Assembly (NCBI GenBank): GCA_027074135.1
Contig: JALTDM010000137.1
Coordinates: 1-9,867, forward strand
Direction: 5' to 3'
Origin: Bacteroidales bacterium
GTDB taxonomy: Bacteria; Bacteroidota; Bacteroidia; Bacteroidales; JALTDM01
DNA length: 9,867 bases
Shown here: positions 5,662 through 9,867 of the stretch, in pieces
Layout of the letters: every line of letters begins with the position of its first letter
Numbering within the stretch: position 1 is the first letter of the stretch
Program-made: the position numbers and the translations under genes
Notes under the pieces: model-generated
What the model was told of the DNA's origin: nothing
Database searches by the model: none
The model's input: only the letters and a program-made list of their open reading frames with translations

Positions 5662-7785
5662 AACTTTTCCACTTCGAATAGACTCCAAGATTTTAAAAGC
5701 AGCTCTTGTGGTGTTTATAATGCTATCAAACTTTATAGCAGGTTTTCCGTTTTTTACAGCTAATTTAAACGCTTCAAGCTCCGCTGCAAATCCTTTGTCT
5801 TGATTTGCTTTTTTTATGCGCTCTTTCTTGCCACCACTAAAGATAATAAGTTCTCTAAAGTCATTCATTTGCATACTTACACCATTTCCAAAAAGCTCTA
5901 TATACTCTTTTGGCATAGAGCCACCACCATATGCATAGTAACTTATTGTCGCAGTGCTGCCATTTACATAATTCAAAACGATGTTTACATTATCTTCATC
6001 CGGTATCGACTGGTCATCTTTCCGCACGGTAGTTGCATAAACACTTACAACTTCACTGCCTGTAAGACAACTGCATGTATCTATAAAGTGGCAAACTTCT
6101 CCGATGATTCTTCCACCTCCGATAGTTCTATCCTGTATCCATACATCTTTTGGGATGATTCCGGCATTTACACGGTAGTTCACTGCTATTGGTCCACTTG
6201 CTTTCTCTTTCATCTTTTTTATCATAGGAGAAAATCGACGATTGAACCCAACTTGCACTATTGTCTTACCAGCATATGCTTTTTCTATCTCTTCTAACTC
6301 CTCTTCATAGATACAAAGAGGTTTTTCAACAAAACAGTGTTTATCATTTTCTATAGCCTTTAGCACTTTACTTGCATGGTCGTTATGTCGTGTAGTAACT
6401 AAGACACTATTTATCTCTTTATTTTTAAATACTTCATCACTATCCGTCGTGATATATTTAAAATCATACTTTTTACCAATGCCCTCAGCACTCACACCCG
6501 TGGCAGTGCACAAGCCAACGAGTTCATACCCCTTAACTTTTTGAAGATTTGGCAATATAACAGATTTTGTAAAGTTCCCGGCACCTATTAGCCCAATATT
6601 AATTTTATCACTCTTTATAGGCTTTTCGCTTCTTTTTACTATCTTTTCATCTTCAAGATTTATGTCTCTCTTATAATTAAGCACTATTCCAAGATACTTC
6701 TCTTTGATTTTGCCCTCTATCAGGTCATATGCTTTTATAGCATCATCAAAATCATACGAATGGGTTATCAACTCCTTTGGAATTATTTTCCCCTCTTGTA
6801 TAAGTCCTAAAAAGCTTTCAAAATTTCTCTGTTCCGTAAATCGAACCAAATCATACGGATAGTCAATTCCCTTCTCTTCATATTCCGGATCGTATCTTCC
6901 TGGTCCATAAGCCATAGAGAGTTTTATCTCCAACTCTTTTTTATAGTAGCTGTTTCTCGGTACATCCATCCCTACCATTCCAACAAGCACTACACGCCCT
7001 CGCATGCGAGAAATATCAGCAGCATCCATAATAGGCTGATTACTCGGTGTAGATGCCGTAATAACAACCGCATCTACCCCATGTCCACCAGTAAACTCAC
7101 TCGCTTTGGCTATAAGCTCACTTGCATGACAAGCCTCATCTGCTCCCAGCTTTTTCGCAAGCCCTATTTTGTCTGGGTCAACATCACTGCCTATAACTTT
7201 ACATCCATTTGCTTTCAGCAGTTGCACTGTCAACTGCCCCAAAAGCCCAAGCCCCATCACAGCTACTTTTTCACCAAGTTTTGGGTCAGTTTGTCTGACA
7301 CCCTGCAGTGCTATAGCCCCCACAGTTACAAACGAGGCATCTACATCATCTACACCATCAGGTATCTTAACCATCAGGTTTTTTGGCACATAGTTTATCT
7401 CTGCATGGTTAGCATACCCAGCACCACCGCAAGCCACTCTATCGCCTACATTATACCCGCTTAAGCTCGAGCCTACTTCCAAAACTCTTCCAGCCAGACT
7501 ATACCCTAAGGGTATAGGAGTATCGAGTTTGGTGAAAACCTTTTCAAGAGTATTTTTTATTCCCTCTTTTTTCATTTTGTCCACTACTTGTTTCACTAGG
7601 TCAGGTCTGTCTTTTGCTTTTGCCAGCATGGACTTCTTGGCAAAGTCAACCAACATTTTTTCAGTTCCCGCACTTACCAAGCTGACTGTTGTTTGCACCA
7701 ATGCACCATTTTCTTGACAAATTGGAGCTGGGACATCAAAGAGTCCAAGTTCCCCTGTTTTATAATTTTGTATTAGCTGTTTCAT
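5644..7785 (-). CDS. Bi-domain oxidoreductase: MDR dehydrogenase fused to Gfo/Idh/MocA
   Basis: A 713-residue fusion of two NAD(P)-dependent dehydrogenase folds. Residues 1 to ~370 are a medium-chain dehydrogenase/reductase with coenzyme loop GLGLLG (178-183) and an acidic residue, Asp201, after the second strand, suggesting NAD. The usual zinc-ligand segments (GICGTD-like and GHE-like) are replaced by SLVSAGTEKM (35-44) and PLGYSLAGRV (92-101). Residues ~395-713 are a Gfo/Idh/MocA oxidoreductase with GAGNF (401-405), EKPL (487-490) and GGGRIIGEVCHFID (556-569, His566). This architecture recurs in polysaccharide clusters, often beside heparinase-like genes; to my knowledge its substrate is undefined. 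A sugar or nucleotide-sugar oxidation/reduction is likely. The ATG at 7785 is preceded by AGAGGGG 8 bases upstream. Base composition is visibly richer in G+C than the neighbouring genes. Its last codons lie in a weak heptamer array. Confidence 0.9.
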   Translation of the reverse strand: MKQLIQNYKTGELGLFDVPAPICQENGALVQTTVSLVSAGTEKMLVDFAKKSMLAKAKDRPDLVKQVVDKMKKEGIKNTLEKVFTKLDTPIPLGYSLAGRVLEVGSSLSGYNVGDRVACGGAGYANHAEINYVPKNLMVKIPDGVDDVDASFVTVGAIALQGVRQTDPKLGEKVAVMGLGLLGQLTVQLLKANGCKVIGSDVDPDKIGLAKKLGADEACHASELIAKASEFTGGHGVDAVVITASTPSNQPIMDAADISRMRGRVVLVGMVGMDVPRNSYYKKELEIKLSMAYGPGRYDPEYEEKGIDYPYDLVRFTEQRNFESFLGLIQEGKIIPKELITHSYDFDDAIKAYDLIEGKIKEKYLGIVLNYKRDINLEDEKIVKRSEKPIKSDKINIGLIGAGNFTKSVILPNLQKVKGYELVGLCTATGVSAEGIGKKYDFKYITTDSDEVFKNKEINSVLVTTRHNDHASKVLKAIENDKHCFVEKPLCIYEEELEEIEKAYAGKTIVQVGFNRRFSPMIKKMKEKASGPIAVNYRVNAGIIPKDVWIQDRTIGGGRIIGEVCHFIDTCSCLTGSEVVSVYATTVRKDDQSIPDEDNVNIVLNYVNGSTATISYYAYGGGSMPKEYIELFGNGVSMQMNDFRELIIFSGGKKERIKKANQDKGFAAELEAFKLAVKNGKPAIKFDSIINTTRAAFKILESIRSGKVVLIDN

Positions 7786-7793
7786 ATTCTATT

Positions 7794-7800
7794 CCCCTCT
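7794..7800 (-). promoter_or_regulatory. Ribosome binding site of the bi-domain oxidoreductase gene
   Basis: AGAGGGG on the minus strand, 8 bases before the ATG at 7785. It abuts the intergenic heptamer array, which ends 4 bases further upstream. Confidence 0.65.
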
Positions 7801-7803
7801 TTA

Positions 7804-7838
7804 CTATTAACTATCAACCATCCACTATTTACTACCAT
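7804..7838. repeat. Intergenic ctatNNa heptamer array
   Basis: Five 7-base units: ctattaa, ctatcaa, ccatcca, ctattta, ctaccat. They fill most of the 61-base gap between the two oxidoreductase genes. This is the same unit family as the translated array at 4845-4879. I see no promoter or terminator in the gap. Confidence 0.85.
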
Positions 7839-7846
7839 AAGTTATT

Positions 7847-8977
7847 TCATTTGTTGCTTTCTTTTATTTGTTTTAATTTTTCTATTAACATAAATATATC
7901 CTTGGTCTGTCTTTCCAAAACCATATCCGTAATATGCAGCATCAATATTGTTGACAACTCAACTTCGTACCAATTTCTTTTTTTAGACTCATCTTTTTCA
8001 AACGGTTGCATAATAGCTTTTTTATGTCCAACATCTTTTGGCCAGTATTTTTTCTTGTATAGTTTTTCATTTTTCCAAATGACCATTGAACGAAAATCAT
8101 CAATTTTAGCAATCACATCATCACATTGAATATTGATTGTTTCATTAATACCTTCAAAAGGCTCTGACCTAGAGGTAAGCATAATCGTTACTATATCGTT
8201 TAACTCCGTTGTCAAGGTAATTGCAAAGTTATCATCTGGTTCATCTGGAGAACTGTAGGATATTGCTATATCCATTTTTTCTGGTATTTGCCCTCGTAGA
8301 GCGAATAAATGTATAGTTAAATCCAGCCAGTGCCCCACATTGCCGCAAATGCGAGTTCCTTCTTTAGGGTCTCTATACCAATGATCTGCCCCTATCTTAT
8401 GCCCTGATATAAAGTAGTTAATGCTCATAGGGGTTTTCTTGCCTTTGATAAACGCTGTAAGGTCTTGAATAGCACCAGAAAAAGGACGATTATAACCTGC
8501 ATAAATTGAAGCACTAGAATTTTTTATTGTGTCCTGCAAATTTTTAAACTGTTCAAATGTTACACTGATGGGCTTCTCAATATAGACATCTATGTTCCTC
8601 TTTAATATTTGAATAGCATAGTCTGTATGTGAATGGTGATTGGATGCCACATAAATATATTTTGGCTTGTGTTCAAGCAAAATATCAAAATCTTTTTCAA
8701 TATATTTAAAACCATAAAACTCACCAAGACTTTTTGATTGTTTGTAGTTAATATCATAACATGATAAAAATCTATCGCCAAATTGTTTTTTTAAAAAATA
8801 GCCAATAGTGGAAAATGCAAATTGACCGCACCCAACAATACTTATATCTTTATCGTTCGATGATGATATAAAAGCCAATTTATTACCAAATCGGAGTCGT
8901 CCTGCAGCTTTAATAAAGGTTCTTGACGGTCCGTATATCTTCGCAAATCGTAAAATTTTTATAATGTTTTTATTCAA
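7847..8977 (-). CDS. Gfo/Idh/MocA family oxidoreductase
   Basis: A 376-residue NAD(P)-dependent oxidoreductase of the glucose-fructose oxidoreductase/inositol dehydrogenase family. The Rossmann motif IVGCGQFA (47-54) follows an unusual ~45-residue basic N-terminal segment (MNKNIIKILRFAKIYGPSRT). NHHSHTDYA (113-121), the catalytic-Lys motif EKP (134-136), GYNRPFS (161-167) and GTRICGNVGHWLDL (207-220, His216) are intact, so the enzyme should be active. Members of this family oxidise or reduce ring hydroxyls, often at C3 of nucleotide sugars; the substrate is unknown. The start is TTG at 8977, with AAAGGAG 8 bases upstream; the nearby GTG at 8983 is out of frame and soon stops. The TTG overlaps the TGA of the upstream remnant as TTGA. 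Together with the bi-domain protein this operon has three Rossmann dehydrogenase domains, probably acting on one pathway. Confidence 0.87.
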   Translation of the reverse strand: MNKNIIKILRFAKIYGPSRTFIKAAGRLRFGNKLAFISSSNDKDISIVGCGQFAFSTIGYFLKKQFGDRFLSCYDINYKQSKSLGEFYGFKYIEKDFDILLEHKPKYIYVASNHHSHTDYAIQILKRNIDVYIEKPISVTFEQFKNLQDTIKNSSASIYAGYNRPFSGAIQDLTAFIKGKKTPMSINYFISGHKIGADHWYRDPKEGTRICGNVGHWLDLTIHLFALRGQIPEKMDIAISYSSPDEPDDNFAITLTTELNDIVTIMLTSRSEPFEGINETINIQCDDVIAKIDDFRSMVIWKNEKLYKKKYWPKDVGHKKAIMQPFEKDESKKRNWYEVELSTILMLHITDMVLERQTKDIFMLIEKLKQIKESNK

Positions 8978-9198
8978 TATTCACTCTCCTTTGCTATTTT
9001 TTCACAAACCTCCAAGTACTTCTCCGCTCTGCTTCGTGCTGTTTCAAACTCTTTCACTCTTTTGTTACCTTTTTTGACAAGTTCTTGCTGCAATGCCTTA
9101 TCACCAACAAGCCTTTTGATCTTTTCTGCGATATCTTTTGGGTCTAAGGGATCGAAATAGAGAGCGGCATACTGACAAATATTTTCTAATAAAATGCT
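8974..9198 (-). pseudogene. Glycosyltransferase C-terminal remnant
   Basis: An open stretch of ~74 codons from just after a TAG (9201-9199) to a TGA at 8976-8974. It reads SILLENICQYAALYFDPLDP, then KDIAEKIKRLV and a charged helical tail ending KESEY. AALYFDPLDPxDIAEKI is a standard end segment of GT4 glycosyltransferases, normally preceded by ~300 residues that are absent. There is no ATG and no evident ribosome site for it. It lies in the same frame as the upstream glycosyltransferase but is separated from it by TAA and TAG, and the upstream gene has its own complete tail, so this is debris of a different gene. It is richer in G+C than that neighbour. Its end overlaps the next gene's TTG by four bases, an arrangement probably inherited from the intact gene. 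Confidence 0.7.
8986..8992 (-). promoter_or_regulatory. Ribosome binding site fixing the TTG start
   Basis: AAAGGAG on the minus strand, 8 bases before TTG 8977-8975. It lies inside the coding remains of the upstream glycosyltransferase and supports TTG as the start. Confidence 0.7.
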
Positions 9199-9207
9199 CT
9201 ACCCACT

Positions 9208-9798
9208 TTAGGTTTTATTTACCGCACTCTTAAACATCTCAATATACTTTTCCTTCAACCTATCTATATTTAATTTACTTCGCACATACAACATTGCCCC
9301 TTGCGACCATTGATTATATTCATCACTATTCATTTCGTAGAGATTATCTATAACTTCAGAAAATGCATTAATGTTGCACAAATCCAAGTCCCAACCTGCC
9401 TTGGATTTTGAAAGGTTGCGCCATGGTGTTTGGTTGCTAATAATAGGAACAACTCCAGATTGCATTGCCTCGACGATGACATGACCAAAGTTCTCAGATT
9501 TTGTCGGTAAAAAGAAAGCATGATATTGTCTCATTGTTTCAACAATCTCGTCAGGCTTCAAACTATACTTGTAATTTATTTCAATATTTCCTGGCATTTT
9601 AACAATAAGTTTTTCACATTGCTTCCAATAAATCATATCTTCCTTAGGACCATAAATATCAAATCGTACTTCATTTTTTACTTTACTTAAAACTTCAAGT
9701 GCATAACTCAAGTTTTTATTTTTAGAAAAAAAAAAAAAAAAAATCATATTTAATTCATTCTTTTTTTTTGTAAGTGGTGTAAAGTTATGTATTTTCAC
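9208..9798 (-). CDS. Glycosyltransferase family 4, C-terminal half (probably a broken gene)
   Basis: An open frame of 196 codons from GTG 9798 to TAA 9208-9210, covering only the donor-binding domain of a GT4 glycosyltransferase whose full length would be ~350-400. Visible are RFDIYGPKEDMIYWKQC (45-61), FFLPTKSENFGHVIVEAMQSG (from 95, with an E-x7-E pair Glu102/Glu110), QTPWRNL (123-129) and AGWDLDL (134-140). The first strand should read roughly FFSRISxxKNL; here it is FFFFFSKNKNL, encoded by an 18-base T run, so the conserved Ser-Arg is missing. Related coding sequence continues upstream to the window edge in the same frame, behind a TAA at 9811-9813, and the GTG has no good ribosome site. 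The gene is therefore probably inactive, phase-variable or affected by sequencing error. The donor sugar is unknown. Confidence 0.75.
   Translation of the reverse strand: MKIHNFTPLTKKKNELNMIFFFFFSKNKNLSYALEVLSKVKNEVRFDIYGPKEDMIYWKQCEKLIVKMPGNIEINYKYSLKPDEIVETMRQYHAFFLPTKSENFGHVIVEAMQSGVVPIISNQTPWRNLSKSKAGWDLDLCNINAFSEVIDNLYEMNSDEYNQWSQGAMLYVRSKLNIDRLKEKYIEMFKSAVNKT
9726..9743. repeat. 18-base A/T homopolymer inside the glycosyltransferase gene
   Basis: Eighteen consecutive A on the plus strand (T18 on the coding strand), encoding the FFFFF stretch. A further run of nine (9761-9769) lies 17 bases away. Runs of this length slip during replication and are also prone to sequencing error. Confidence 0.95.
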
Positions 9799-9810
9799 TG
9801 AATTTTGAAG

Positions 9811-9867
9811 TTAAGTTACATTCTCAACTGCAAATATTTTTTTAATTCTGTTTGTCTCTATTTCATC
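9811..9867 (-). pseudogene. Upstream fragment of the same glycosyltransferase, ended by TAA
   Basis: From the window edge the minus strand reads DEIETNRIKKIFAVENVT and then TAA (9813-9811), in the same frame as the downstream glycosyltransferase ORF. RIKKIF-like helices followed by a short strand normally precede the inter-domain linker of GT4 enzymes, so this appears to be the natural upstream part of that gene. Removing the 21 bases 9799-9819 would join ENV to the VKIHNFTPL segment without a stop. The rest of the gene lies outside the window. Confidence 0.5.

Noticed and set aside
5800..6297. Open frame of 165 codons on the plus strand
   Set aside because: It is fully antisense to the Gfo domain of the bi-domain oxidoreductase, whose motifs are intact. 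The translated sequence resembles nothing and lacks a ribosome site.
8975..8985. GTG at 8985-8981 region as the start of the Gfo oxidoreductase
   Set aside because: That GTG is out of frame with the enzyme and reaches a TAA after four codons. The TTG at 8977 is in frame, with AAAGGAG 8 bases upstream.

Overview
The window holds one end of a surface-polysaccharide (O-antigen or capsule type) biosynthesis locus from an AT-rich bacterium, probably Gram-negative. All intact genes lie on the minus strand, so transcription runs from right to left. The host cannot be named from this sequence. The AT-rich composition, gene content and homopolymer-bearing glycosyltransferase gene would suit a member of the Campylobacterota, but that is a weak inference.

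In transcription order (right to left): (1) the C-terminal half of a family-4 glycosyltransferase gene (9208-9798). Its upstream coding sequence continues to the window edge but is cut by an in-frame TAA, and an 18-base A/T run replaces a normally conserved motif. (2) A remnant of a second glycosyltransferase, only its last ~75 codons (8974-9198). (3) A Gfo/Idh/MocA oxidoreductase starting at TTG, with the TTGA start/stop overlap shared with that remnant. (4) A fused MDR-dehydrogenase plus Gfo/Idh/MocA 'bi-domain' oxidoreductase. (5) A heparinase II/III-like protein without a signal peptide, starting at GTG. (6) A WbuB-like family-4 glycosyltransferase. (7) wecB. (8) wecC. (9) A frameshifted C-terminal scrap of another glycosyltransferase (144-286). 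Beyond this, on the plus strand, is the C-terminal end of an IS110-family transposase (1-74) and probably the right end of that element. Genes 5-6-7 are joined by ATGA overlaps, and 3-4 and 7-8 by gaps of about 50-60 bases, so genes 3 to 8 look like one operon.

WecB and WecC should turn UDP-GlcNAc into UDP-ManNAc and then UDP-ManNAcA, an acidic amino-sugar donor. The WbuB-like enzyme probably adds an amino sugar to the lipid-linked oligosaccharide. The two NAD-dependent oxidoreductases and the heparinase-like protein look like a module that modifies or processes a (possibly uronic) sugar, but no reaction can be assigned from sequence.

The most unusual feature is a set of degenerate tandem heptanucleotide arrays that sit inside, or form the ends of, at least four unrelated genes as well as between genes. 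CAAAATT-type arrays are translated in wecC, wecB and the heparinase gene as SKF(K/N)IQ(N/H)SK-like peptides. A related array forms the whole non-homologous N-terminal leader of WecC. A second family (ctatNNa) is translated in the heparinase gene and also found in an intergenic gap. A third, weaker array forms the last codons and stop of the bi-domain gene and runs up to the GTG of the heparinase gene. Base composition is mosaic, and the operon is flanked on both sides by glycosyltransferase debris, so the locus appears to have been assembled by recombination.
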